Shown here one piece after another: positions 25,076 to 38,600 of a stretch of 64,000 nucleotides of DNA. Under the pieces are notes generated by a model, which had not been told where the DNA came from, did no database searches, and saw nothing but the letters and a program-made list of their open reading frames with translations. Source of the DNA: Strigops habroptila (taxonomy: Eukaryota; Chordata; Aves; Psittaciformes; Psittacidae); NCBI RefSeq assembly GCF_004027225.2, contig NC_044288.2:22268744-22332743 (forward strand), read 5' to 3'. The translations under genes and the position numbers were made by a program. Each line of letters opens with the position of its first letter. The first letter of the stretch is position 1.

Positions 25076-26229
25076 AGATTTCTTGAAATCTCCAGACTTC
25101 TAACATGAGCAGCAACATCCATCAACCCTGAAGGTAAACTGTGAAGTCATGGAAAAAAAGACCTAGTCAAGCACTCATAATAGGCATCACTGCACACACT
25201 CCCCTGCACAGCTCGATGAAACATCATAATTTAGCCTGATTTCATTTTATAGGATGGGTAAGAGATGTTCACTGGGACGTGCACTGCTAGAGGTAACTGT
25301 GCTTTGCAGCTGGCAATGAAGCGTTCAGCAAAATAAATGCAACATCTACACAACTCCTACCAGGATCCAACTCACTTTCTATTTTTAACACATGCACCAG
25401 ATAATTTGATGAGCTATTTTTAAATAAATGAAGCTTTTCTGGTAAAATTCCTGCACAGTAAGATGGCATCACTCAGCCAGCCTCCACCAGACAGGTGAAT
25501 GCGCTTAAAACCCAGATCCCGGGAGATTCCAGGTGCATCCACATAGCTCCGAACCAGAGACCTGTGACAGTGCATGGAACATCATGAGTAAGTTTTTAGG
25601 CCAGGAAGACACGACAAAGGCAGCGGGTGAGTACCTGTAATACCAGACACGTTGGTAAGCATCCAGCTTTAACTAACATCCCCTCCTGCAGACAAGGGGA
25701 CAAATCTCACCAGACCTCTCAAGACTGCCCTGTAGGACCTCACCGCTGCTTCAGTTTTCCTTTCTTTGACCTGCTTCTTCCCACAAATAACCCGAACCTG
25801 CTCCATTTTAAAACCAACCCACATCCAAAACAAAGTCCCAGTTCAAAAGAAAGACTGAATACAAAAAAATACACAACAGAGGTGACGTGACCCCCAACTT
25901 CCAGCTGCTGCTCATGTAAGAGGTGTCCCCTGCACTGCTGTGCTCCCACAAAGCACACTGGTGGAGGACATGAGCTCCCTCACACCGCAACTCTACTTCT
26001 AAGGAGCATTAGCCCAACTCATTAGCTTCATTAGCCCGGATTTAATAGCCACATGGATGATGGAACAATCAGCAGCCCATCGATGGAAAGAGCCACAGGA
26101 CAAGCGCACCAAAAGCTTGGCCAGGAAGCACTGGGGCGCTCCTTTGGGCTCCTTCCAGCCTTAACACAACAGCTTATGACCATCTACCACAGCCCTGCCA
26201 GCGCAGCAAGGCGGCTTTAGCACTGATGT

Positions 26230-26630
26230 AGCGACACCGTTCCCCGCAGCCTCTGCCCCAGCGCCGAGCCCGCCGCGGGACACGCTGCACAGGGTGTCCC
26301 AGCGCGCCCCCAGCGCCATGCCCGCGGCACCCCGCTGCTGCAGTCCCCATGGCGCCTCCCCTACCCACAGGCCCCCGCGCCGCCACCGCCTCCGCGCACA
26401 ACATGGCGGCGCGGGCGGGCCGGGCCGCCGGGCTGTGAGGGAGGGTCGGAGGGGCGGGCGGGCTGCCCCCGGGCCCGCCGCGGCCACCATGACCTACACG
26501 GCGGAGCAGCTGGACGGCGTGCGGCGGTGAGGGGGCCGGGGCGGCGGGAGGGGAGCGGCGGGGGCCGGTCATGGCGGGCGGTGGTGGTGGTGGCTGTGGG
26601 GAGAGGCCGGTGAGGGTAACCCTGTGTGCT
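26230..26630 (+). promoter_or_regulatory. DNAJC18: CpG-island promoter of DNAJC18
   Basis: The stretch is dense in CpG and surrounds the first exon. A YY1-type element (AACATGGCGGC, 26400-26410) lies about 80 bases upstream of the start codon. There is no TATA box. This is a housekeeping-type promoter. Confidence 0.8.
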
Positions 26631-29600
26631 CTTCCAGAATAAAGCGGTGTCGGAACTACTATGAGATCCTGGGGGTGGAGAGGGATGCCAGCGAGGAGGA
26701 CCTGAAGAGAGCGTACCGCAAACTAGCCCTCAAATTCCACCCTGACAAGAACCGTGCCCCCGGAGCGACGGAGGCGTTCAAAGGTGAGGGTGGGCTGGCC
26801 CCGGTCCTGGAGCCGTGGAGCAAGAGGAGAAGGAGGGCAGGCTCCCCACACCTACACTTCTGCACCTTATGTAAAGGCATCGTGCAGGCCCACAGAGCTT
26901 GGTGATGGTATGGGCAGATCAGCACATCTCCACAAAATCCTGCTGCTGCTCGGCAAGGTTTGCCTTTTAAGCCTCAAAATAGAGATTTCTGTTGGAAGCA
27001 AAGGGGAGTGTATCCCAAATTTCATTCTTAGATACTGCTAAAGACTCAGAACAATGCTTGGAAATGCTGCTGGCCATGCAGGAGAGCGTGGTGTTGTGTA
27101 ATCAATAACTGCTCTGTGTCATAAATAAACTCTTTATGTATACACACATATATATGCGAGCATGTGAATTGGGAATCCAGTGTTCTGTGTCTGGACTTTT
27201 CAGTAACATTGCAGTCTAAACCTGTGTCAACAATGTTACAGCATCTAAACTGACATCATTTGCCCTCTTGGTGCTGTGTTGCAGCTGTCTGCAACAGCAC
27301 TGCAAGGCAGCATGAGGAAAGTAAGAGATCCATTCATAGGCTATTAGAAGAAGGAGTTTCTGAAGGGCTTTTCTTTATGGTTCTGTGTTAGGGTTGTATT
27401 TCGCTATGAACTTGTTTACAGCCATGTTCTGGGAAGGGCAAGGAAGATGATGAACCAAATACTTGGGGTGGTTTGACGTGAAGTGTGGAATAGATCTGCT
27501 GTACAGCTTCACCAGGCACAAAAACTTGGAATGGGGTTCTGCATTTTAATTAGCCTCTGGAGTTATTAACTTTGTATTAACTGTATATGGAGGCGTGCTT
27601 CTGTATCAGTGCTTAGTTTGATCTGATAGCATGTTACCTCCTCACTCAGGCTCTTGGCTGAAGTGGATTCTCTCACCTCAGTTTTACAAATACTTCAGCT
27701 TTCTCCATATACTTTAACACTTTTGTGTTTCTCCTGGTATCGGTGATAGCAGAGAATAAATTCCACCGCAGGTAATGCCGGTGTTGTAACACTTGTTTTA
27801 CTCTCTTAAAAGTAACTCAATCTTTGGTCAAGCACAAATTTTCTGTGCCTGTGTGGGCCTTATTGATACTCTGCTTATAAAAGTCTGAGATCTGGAAATA
27901 GTGCATCATACACCTGTGTAACACTTCTTTTAATTCCCTCTCCAGCAATAGGAAATGCTTTTGCAGTTCTGAGCAACCCTGAAAAACGATTACGATACGA
28001 TGAATTCGGAAGTGACCAGGAGCATGTCAGCACTGGCCAGCCCAGGCACTACAATTACTACACAGAATTTGAAGCAGATATTACACCAGAAGAAATATTC
28101 AATGTGTTTTTTGGTGGGCACTTTCCGACAGGTCAGTATCTGCAGTGTTTTTGAAATGCAATGAACTGCCCCGAGGCCATAAAGGAAGTTCAGCTGCTAT
28201 TGGTGCTGCTCAGGGAGTTGATTTTACATCTGAAAAGAGCAAAAACCTTTTGGGATTTACTAATTTCTTTCTTCCTAGGTGTTTATGCCTGGAAAAGCTC
28301 CTTTAACGTAGAGTTTAAACTTAAGATTTTAGCAGCTCTGTTCCCCAAAAAGTGTTGTCAAAGCCCAGTGTTGCTGTGCAGGAATTCTAGCACAGAGAGC
28401 TGCCAACACAGTAATGGCTGTTGCTGCTGGGGCAAGTTCCAAACCTCCCAGCCTCTCGAAAATTTCTGGCAGTACATTAGGGGTAAGAGCATTTTAGTCT
28501 GGCAAGGGGTTAGGCTGTGTGATTCTTCACTAGGCAGCATTTTAATACCAGCTGCAGCTGAAGACCCTTCTTTTTGTTGTTGCTTTTATTCCCTCTGTTG
28601 TCAGAAGCCAGCAATGGTATGAGGTAAAATAAGGTGTGACTGGGAAGGGATCATACATGTCTTTGCTGATGGTGCTGTACTTGAGACACCTTTCTGTGTT
28701 CCAGTATGCATGGCAGCAGCTCCTGGTGTGGTGGTCTCAGCACCCCTGCAACTAGGAAAACACAGGAGTTCATCTGGCTTGCAGCAGCTTGCATACTGTA
28801 AAGAAATGAAAACCTCCTAGCTGAGAAAGTGATGCCTGCCAGGAAAGGCTGGCTGTTACTGGATATGCAGGATCCAGTAACTGAAGAGTAGATCCATACC
28901 TGCAGTAACTCCATGCATGTCTCAGTCCAGCCTCAGCTTTTGTGTTTGTAGTACAAATACAAAGATACTGGCAGATCAGTGGAATACAGGTTTGAATTAA
29001 AAGTGAATCTGAAAGGTGTGGTGAGCTCAGGAGCTTCCTGGCAGCAAAATGCTTTAGCACTCTTGTAAATTTTTTCACCTTTTAGACTTATTACAATGGA
29101 TAGAGGCTGCAAGTTGAACTTCTCATAAAAAATAAATGCACATGAAAGGAAAGAAACTGCTGGCAGGAGTTCTTTGAGAAACTTGGAATTTGGGAAAATG
29201 TTTTTCCTAGGCTCCCTGCAGGAGCCATTCTTCTCCTCCCACACTTGCTTCTGTTTTTTCACAGCTTGATAAAATACTGTCTGAGCAGGGTTGTATGACA
29301 AGAAACAAACTTTCTTGTCAAGAAAGACACATTCCTTCTTGTAGCCCCCTGTGTTCGTGTCTCTGTTGGAGCACTGCCTGCGAACGTGCCAGGCCCCTTA
29401 GACAAATCTTTGAACAAGCAAGGAAACAGATGCTTTGACACAATAGCAAAGGTCACTTCCGACAGGTTTCTTGCAGAATTCTTTGGGAAACGAAAAGAAA
29501 GGACAGTATAAGAGTATAAAATAACGTGACATCTTTCCCAAGGCTTAAAAATAGATTTGCATTTCTGTTGTTGTGATAAGGCCATAAATTTCCATTCTCT

Positions 29601-32600
29601 AAATACAAAAACATTCTGAAATGCAAAAGGGGAGAGCACAGCCATTATTAAGACATTCATATGGTGATAAAGTCAAGTTCAAGCCTCAAATCGAAACAGC
29701 AGATGCAATTCTTCCCTCACTTTAGAATTCTTACAAATAAATCAACTGCATTCAGTGTGCAAGAAAGGAAATCCTGAATTGTTCTCCTTTGTTACTCAAA
29801 AGGCTATTTTTTAAATCTCTTTCCTTAATATAAAATCATTAACTGAAACTATGAATAGCTTGAAGGAAGAATAAGTAGAAAAGAGTGTAGAAGACCATAG
29901 CGAGTAATTACGGGAAGCCATAATTCATGCCCTGAGCCTGGTAAAGCAAATTACTGTTCCTGCTTACAGCCTGGGGATGCAACACAAGCTACAGCCTTGC
30001 AAGTGAATGTGACCAACCCAATATTAAAATATGAGATAGAGTAACAAAAAACGTGGCATGTTTCTGCAGTTCGATTTAAATTAACATGGACTGGGGGCAA
30101 ACTTTGCAATTTCTCTGGTACAATTTTTGGAACAACATATTCTTTTGACATTTAGATCTAAGGTGTGTTTGTGCTTTTTAATCTAAGGTCTCACAACTGT
30201 AATTGAGGCTGCGTAGTATAAACCTGGATAATCAACTAGATGCTGAGAAATAAGGGTGAGTACCAGCAACTGGCTGAACATCATGGCTCTCTCTTGGTTT
30301 CTGTTAACAGGAAATATCCACATGTTCTCAAATGTAGCCAGAGACACGCACTATTATCCACGGAGGCACCGAAATGAAAGAGCGTGGACACAGGAACAAG
30401 AGGAGGAGGAAACTAGGCCACAGGTAGCCAGGAGGAGGGATCTCTTGGGCTTAAATACTTCACCAGGGTAGAGGGGTCAACTTGCACATGTGAAACCAGG
30501 ACAGATCTTCCCATGCCTAAACACTCAGTGTTTGTCCTCCAGCACTGCAGCCAAAATGGATGTTTTCAACAGTAACTAGGTGGTCTTTTATTAATCACTA
30601 CTTAAAAAATACATTGAATTGATAGGATTACAGACCCAGGGGTTTCTGTCACTGGGTCTTTTGCTGGTGCTTGCTTTTTGCAGGCTCTAATGGTTTGGTA
30701 ATCCAGCAACAATTAGTCCAAATGTGGACAGCTAATGCACACAGAAGTACTGGATGTCCTCACTGCATATTTAATCCTTTAGTAAATTAGCTCACAACTT
30801 CTGTGCAGGTGCTGCATAGGCTTCTTCCAGCCCAGGGCAGGATGGGTCTGGGATACACAGAATGGTTTGTGTTGGAAGGGACCTTACAGTTCATCCAGTT
30901 CCAACCCCTGCCACGGGCAGGGACACCTTCCACTAGAGCAGGTTGCTCCAAGCCCCTGTGTCCAACCTGGCCTTGAACACTGCCAGGGATGGGGCAGCCA
31001 CAGCTTCTCTCGGCACCCTGTGCCAGCGCCTCAGCACCTTCACAGGGAAGAGCTTCTGCCTCAGAGCTCATCTCAGTCTCCCCTCTGGCAGGTTAAAGCC
31101 ATTCCCCTTGTCCTGTCCCTACAGGCCCTTGTCCAAAGCCCCTCTCCAGGTTTCCTGGAGCCCCTTTAGGCCCTGGAGCTGCTGTAAGGTCTCCCCTTCA
31201 GGAGCCTTCTCTTCTCCAGGCTGCCCCAGCCCAGCTCTCTCAGCCTGGCTCCAGAGCAGAGCTGCTCCAGCCCTCGCAGCAGCTCCGGGGCCTCCTCTGG
31301 CCTCGCTCCAGCAGCTCCACGTCCCTCTGGTGCTGTTGCCCCAGAGCTGGATCAGGACTGCAGGGGGGGTCTCCCCAGAGCGCAGCAGAGGGGCAGAATC
31401 CCCCCCCCCGACCTGCTGCTCACGCTCTGGGGGTGCAGCCCAGCACACGGGGGGGTTCTGGGCTCAAGCACACACTGAAGCTGGGTCATGGGGAGCTTCT
31501 CATTGACCAATGCCCCATGTCCTTCTCCTCAGGCTGCTCCATCCAGTCTCCCCCAGCCTGTAGCTGTGCTGGGGTTTGCCCTGACCCATGTGCAGGACCT
31601 TGCACTTGGCCTTGTTGAACTCCATGAGGTTCACATGGTCCCACCTCTGCAGCCTGCCCAGGTCCCTCCGGATCCCATCCCTTCCCTTCAGCGTGTCAAC
31701 TGCGCCACACAGCTCAGTGTTGGCAAAGTTCCTGAGGGTGCTCAATCCCACTGCCCAGAAAGAACAGTCCCAGTACTGACCCCTGGGGTACACCACTCCT
31801 CACTGTTCTCCACTGCCTCCCAATGAGGCAAATAAGGTGTCATTTGTTGCTAGCACACATACACAAATGCCACCTGCCTTGCAGAAATCTGCCTCCAGAG
31901 GCAGCCTTTAACCTAATGAGATCATTCCCCAAGGAAGATTAATTTTTCCTTTTGAGTTCCTCTTATTGTCAGGCTCTGAAAAAGCCCTGATAGAGCCCAA
32001 GGGCAGCTCTGCTAGGGCAAAGGAATCCACTTACTGCTATGTCAGGTATCTTTGTTGCTTTCTCAGGGCAGAGAGCAAAGCCTAAATTGCTGCATGTTAT
32101 ATTTTGCTCCTGATAAGAAAAGGCATTTTAGAAGCTTGCCTAGAAGTTAAATGAAGAGCAGGAGATCTGCATTTTATCTTTGATATTTTATTACGACTCT
32201 GTTCAAAATTCACTCGGACAAAACCCCAAGTGCATCCTGTCCCACGTTACGCCACCTACAGTCTCTTAACCCTTTACCTTTCAGCCATTTTATCCATGAA
32301 ACTGAAATTGGGGTTTTTAGAATGCATGTAGCAAACTTCAGAAGATGCCCAGTGGGAATTGCAGAGTGTTCCTTTAGTTTGGATTGTCAGCTGGTTACTG
32401 CGCTGTGGGCGGCTGTTGCCTTCTGAAGGGAGCTGTAGATGAAGGGTATGTCATGAAAATATAATTGAAACAAAATGGCTTGAAAGAGTTTGCTGAGATT
32501 ATTAATTAAGGTTATTTTGAAATTAAAATGTCATCCCTCAAAATTCAGAAGTACTTTCTGTTCAGTTTACATGTAATACACTGTTGGTCTGTGCTGGATA

Positions 32601-35600
32601 GCCTGGTTTCTGTGGACAGATGCAGCCTTTCCCATCTCTATCTTTTTTTAACTACTAATTATTGTTGTTCTTTTCAGAATTCATATTCTGCATTTATCCA
32701 GTTGATGCCAGTTTTCATCATCATAATAGTGTCAGTTATAACTCAGCTGATGGCCACGAACCCACCCTACAGCTTGTTCTACAAATCGTAAGTCATTCCA
32801 AACCACACTGTTCTGCTTTTTGGTCTTCGAGATAAGGGAAGTTGGACTTGAGAGCAAAATGCATGTTAGTGCTCTGTTCTTTCTGGAAAGCACTATCAAT
32901 TTGTAAATATGGGAACACCAAGCAGCTCTATGGACAAATTCTCTTAAGCATTATCGCTGTGAAGTTAGTTATGGTGAGCTTTATTGTACTGTGTGCTGAA
33001 GAAACAGAGGCACTGAGCCAGAAAGCTTTCTCAACTGGCCTGAAATGGTTTTGCACAGTGATAGAGTAGCAGGAATGTAGGTGTAGCTCGGCTGCAGTGC
33101 TGCTCAGCCTCTGCTCTGCCCAGCCCCAGGGGTCTATGGGCCACCACCAAGATTCCTATGGAGAGCAGTAAAAAAAGGAAGCATAAATCTAAATGTGCTC
33201 TGGAGCCTGAATTCCACTGCAAGAATTGTCAAGCTCCACAAATCATTAAAGCCTTGTAATGGCCAGGTTTAACATCTGTAACAAAGAAGGACCCCAGGGT
33301 TGCAGAGGGCACGCAACTGCTCAGCTCAGGAAGCAGAAGGAACACTGGACCTGCTGGAATCTGAGTTTGGGAGGCAGAGGAAAAGCCACTCACTCCTCTC
33401 AGCATCCAGTGTTGGGAGCAGAGAAGGAAGCTCTCTGGTGGGCCGGAGCTCACTTCAGTCACCTTCACCAGCTCTTGCTGACATAGGAGTAGGGACCCAG
33501 TGGATTTTGGAGATCCTGCTGCACACAGCAGTAGCAAAGTGCTCCAAACACTCCCCTTGCTCCCTTCTAGGAGTATAACTACTTGGGTTTAGGCCCATAT
33601 TCTCTCCACTGTCATAGTAACCCAACACCCTGTATCGTTGTTTACCACAAGATGTCAGTGTGTAGATCCAGCGTGAGAACAGGAGGGTGGTTGTTTTCTG
33701 GCTGGTTTGGGTTTGGGTTTTTTTCAGCGAGTGTTTTTGCTATCTGCCAGTGCCATGTGAACCCTCCCACACTGTCCCTGAGCAGCTAATCAATCCTGCT
33801 TTCCTTCCCAGCCTCCCCTCTGCCTGTTGATTTGAGATAGCCAGGCCTGAGCCTGGCACACACACTGCTTCTCTAAATCGTATCCTTGAAAAACCTAACA
33901 GCCTAAAAACTGATAGAAATTGGTTATATATATGCGTGTGTATATATATATACATATATATATATATAAAGAGAGCATACACCTGTGAGACATGACAAGA
34001 GGGAAGTCCAGGAAATGGAAGGGGCAAACTGGATTCCATCAAGTAGAGTGTAACCTTTGTGTTTTGGCTGCCCGCCTCTTTCTCTGGGCAGTGATTTGAA
34101 AGAATGCCTGGGTGTCTTTGCTTAAATAAGGAAGTTCAGGATACAAGTGCACTTCAATCCAGTGGCTGTGTCAGAGTGGGGAATTCTAGCCACTTTGGGA
34201 TATTGCATGCCCCACTTCACTTACTAATGATTATAAAACCCTATAAAAACCCAACTAGATTCTCCTCTGCTAACTTTTATTTCTACTAAAGGAGCCAGAA
34301 ATTGAGAAGATCCAGATCCAGCTGCATTGTGCCCTAAGCAGTTCAAGGGCTATATGCCTTTCTGTAATCTCTACATTTGGTACCAATTCCCATGGATTTC
34401 TGGACCTGGCTTAACAGAAATTACCAGCAAACAGAGGAAAGTGTGTGGAGCTTCTGTTCACGGATAAAATTTGCTCTGATGTTTTGGAAGTGTCTTGACT
34501 GAGCTGTTGAGATCACAGACAGTACGTGCAAAGAACAGCGTCAGCTCAGAGTCACTTCTTTGTAGAGATCACCAAATGTTCGATGTTTTCCTGTGGTTTG
34601 TAGCAGGGGTGACTTCTGTTTGTAGTGCACAGCTTGGTGCACCTGAGACTTGTAATTTCCTTATTGGATGGCTGAGGGAGCTGTAGTGCTGCAGAAAGTA
34701 AGTGGAAAGAAGTTGCTGTGAACACTGTCCTCTGGAAATGCTGATTTGGAGAAACATCTCTTGATTTCTTTATATTTAAACTGCTAACCCCCCTGTTTTC
34801 TCCATGTTTTCATAGATCCATAGGCCATGTGATTAGCAGAGAAACCGAGAACTTGCAGGTGCCTTACTACGTGGATAAAAACTTTGAGAGGAATTATCAA
34901 GGAGCAGAACTTCAAGAGCTAGAGAAAACCGTTGAAAAAGATTACATAGACTACATCCAGACCAGCTGCTGGAAGGAGAAACAGCAAAGTAAGTTCCTTT
35001 TGTTACGGAGGTGTGCCTACAACCCCTGAGTAGTTGGGTGATGGCTGTGCTTCACCAAGCACTGCTGGGTTTAGCCTCATTTTCCGATGCTTTTAACATC
35101 TTTGCACTGGTATTACTCACATCTGCTCTTGCTATTCTTGAGAGTCTGTCAAAATTCATTTTAGGTGATTCTGAGAGACAAGTGGAAAGTAGCTCTCACC
35201 CTTTGAGATATCTTTTTCCACTCAGTTTTTATGCCTGAATAACTCTTAGCGATGATGTTTTAAACGTATAATCTTCCAAATTTATCTTGCTCTGACACTG
35301 TTAGGGCTAGAAAAGATATTAAGACATCACCTGTTCCACATTTCCTTTGCTGAAGCAGAATCATTTTTGCTTCCACTGGCTCCACAAGAAGATGATCTAA
35401 CTTTTTCTTCAACACTTCCCCAGATGAGAGCCCACAGCCTATTCAGGTACTTGTGGTAATCCTGCAGCGGACTGTGGTACTGGTATCAGTTTTCAAAGAG
35501 CATGCTTTCATGCTGCTTTTGTGTGCTTATTTGCATTTTCTATCTTTAGATGAGTTTAAGAGCATGTTTTTCTCCATAGTCAAAATTGTCTTTTAGAAAC

Positions 35601-38600
35601 AAGAATGCTGAAAGGGAGAACACAAAACGTGAGCATTTAAAATCGTTATTCTCACGTCAGTCCTAAGTCGATTGATGATCTGTGTTTTATTTAACCTCAT
35701 ACTGTATTACTTGTTAACTACTACTCATCTAGTTCATGGAGCAAATCCCTGCTCCTTTTGGAACTGTACAAAATAACATAAATCAAATACAAGGACTAGC
35801 TGAGGTTGGGATGTTGCAACTGATGAACCCACCACACAAACTACCACTGTCCATAAAGGAAGCTGGAAGAAGCTGTTTCTGTGTAAATGTTTAGTAGTAG
35901 CAGGTGAGCAGCTTCCACACACTAGTAGGGCTTTCTAAATTGCTCCATGTAAAGCAGTCCTTGGCACACTACTAAGAAGTCTCCTTGCACTTGTTTACAG
36001 TTTCTTTGCCCATTGCATCATTATGGAAGCGTACACTTTGTCTAAACAAGCCTTGTTGTGCTAGAGGGAACAGTAAGTGCTTCTGACTCCAAACTGTTCC
36101 CACGTTTGTGATGGGAAGAGTTGTTTTGTTTTCATCCAGAGACGAGTTTATTTTACATAAAATTTATCCATCTTGATTTTCAAGAGACACATACAGATGT
36201 AGGCTCGGAAGTTAAGGAGAAGAGAACCTAATATAAGACCATAAAAATCCCAAACAATCCCTTAGTTTTTGGTGTGCTTGACTTGTGATTTTGAGCATCT
36301 GTGGCTGGCAGTAGCAGCCTCTAGGTATATGTGGCTGTTAATAACTGCAACTGTAGGCTTCGTGTGTAGGCTTGCTGTAGAGAGAGAATTGATTTCTTAC
36401 AGAAAAATCCTCCTTGTGCAACTGAAAGTCGCCAAATTGTCTCTTTCACATAGACCTTGAGCTAAGGAGTGCTGTCCCCCAAGACGGGCAACGGGGTTTG
36501 CAAGTCCAAGAGAGCCTAAGTCAGAGAGGGTGGGGTGACCCAGCACTGAATGCTAAGTCATGGCTGCAAAACAGTGCTCCTCTGGAGCAATTTGCACATC
36601 GAGGCTTTATTAGTCACACATCTGCAGATATATTTACAGCATCCACAATTGCAGTAGCCCCAGGACACCACTATAGTTGGAAAAAGAACATAAACCATTT
36701 TCAGAGTGATTATCATTTAGGCCAGCGAGCAGGTAACGAGCACAGCTGAGGCTCTGCTAACTTTAGTACAGCCAAGCGTGTAAAAATAAACCGTGAGTAA
36801 ACTGTGAGTACATGATGGACTGCTGGGGAGGAGTTCTCTGAGATGTTGAGACAGTTCTTAGTCAACTGTTGCTTCATAACTTGGGTCTGTTAATCCTTGT
36901 TGAAGTGTTTAACTTCACATGGGCAACTCTTGTCAGTTGAATGTCTATTAATAGGACATTTGTTTTGGGTTTTTTACTGAAGCTGCATTTCTCTCTAGCA
37001 CCAGCAGAATGAAAATAGATTAGTTATATAGGGAACAGTTTGATTTTTAAAGTCCTTGACTTTAAGACTTGTAAAGCATTACCCTGCTGTCCAACAACCT
37101 TAATGAGAACTGCAAAAGTAACTGAAGCACAGGTCTCTTGTTCAGCTTGGTCACTTTAATTCTGCTGTATTAGACAGTGTTCCTCCCTTCACAGAATAGT
37201 GTGTACAAGCTGGTAATGCTGTGGGGTTTGGTCTTCTGAAATCCTTGATAGAGTACAAACAGCACATCCCAGGTTTTACAGGAGGTTGTTCAGCTGTGGT
37301 AGCACAATTGTAATGTAAGATAGCAAAGAGCTCCAAGCTGTAGAAATTAGAGAGAGGCAACCGAAAACAGAGAGGATAAGACCATGTGGTTGGAATTGGG
37401 TGTTTTAGGGCTTCCTGTAAGAAGTTCAAAGGAACAAGTCTCTGTAGAAGATTGAAAAACACAAGAAACAGATGTGCCAGGGTGAATGCTGTCAGAAGTG
37501 CAGCCATTTGCAGTGAATAATTTTGCCCGATAAGATCCTTCGCTGCAGAACTCCAGGGACTCTGCACTAGGAGACAATTACCCAAGTCTGGCTGTGCTGA
37601 AGGCTTGTCATGTGCCCAGCACTACTTGAGTGGCATTTAAGTTATAAAACCTGAAAATTGATTCCTGATCTCCAATGAAATGGTCGTGCCTGTCAGTTTG
37701 TAAAGCTTCTCAATAAATAGGTGGAGGCTTAAATGGCTTTAGATTTCTGTGGGACAGGGGCAGAGAACGTAAGGAGTGAAAGGACCTATTGAAGTTCTTC
37801 CCACTCTGAATAGTTTTGTTAAATGAGGGACTTGAAGGTGTATAAAAGCTCTTTGAAAAATGGAACGTCATCAGGTAGCCAGTGCTTAGGGAAATTTTGA
37901 CCTTTTCAGCAACAAATTACTGCTGTTCTCTTAGGTGCATCTAATGCTGGATCTGAATGATTCTTCAGGGAGAAAGCTATATTAAGATTTCCTTAGCTAA
38001 TCAGCAAAAGAAATTCTCTGAATTACTGAGGGGGGGAAATAATTGAAAGAAGGGGATTATTGCAGCTGCATGTTACTTTTGAGAAGAAGGGGAAGAAATG
38101 TACAAAGTACCTTCAAGATTGTGTTGTTAATGAAAGGGCACAGGGGCCTTTCAGACAAGTCCCTCAGCTACTTCTTCACCTCCCTGTAATGAATACCATG
38201 GAGGGGGAAATTAAAACCATTTATACTGCTGTCTGGGCAAACCTCTTGCCAGGCAGTTTGGATTGTGAGAGTGCAACATCAAAAAGCCAATTACCTGTAG
38301 CATGAAGATTTGGATGGGTGCTCTGGGCCCTTGCAAATGGATCTGCCACAGGAGTGATGCTTCCCAGCTACAAGGACAGGGGCCTGTGTCCTGTAGGTCC
38401 TGCTTTACTTATTAGGCTGCAGGGCAGCGATGGGAAAGGTGGCTCGGAGTCTATCCATCCTTCTGGCTTGTCACTGAAACACCACTGGTTCGGAGTGACC
38501 CCCCCCCCGCATCCCTAAGGATCAGTGCGGGATGAGAGAGCTAATTCCAGTGTAAGTCATGGTATTGCCTAAGACAGGTGCTGTGAAGCCCCTTTTATGC

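Larger units (their letters stand above)
22955..26230. other. ECSCR 3' UTR and ECSCR-DNAJC18 intergenic region
   Basis: Apart from the candidate terminal exon, the MIR-like remnant, a poly-T run at about 23549-23560 and a CR1 copy (24774-25075), nothing coding is seen. The sequence becomes CpG-rich after about 26230, where the DNAJC18 promoter starts. Confidence 0.6.
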
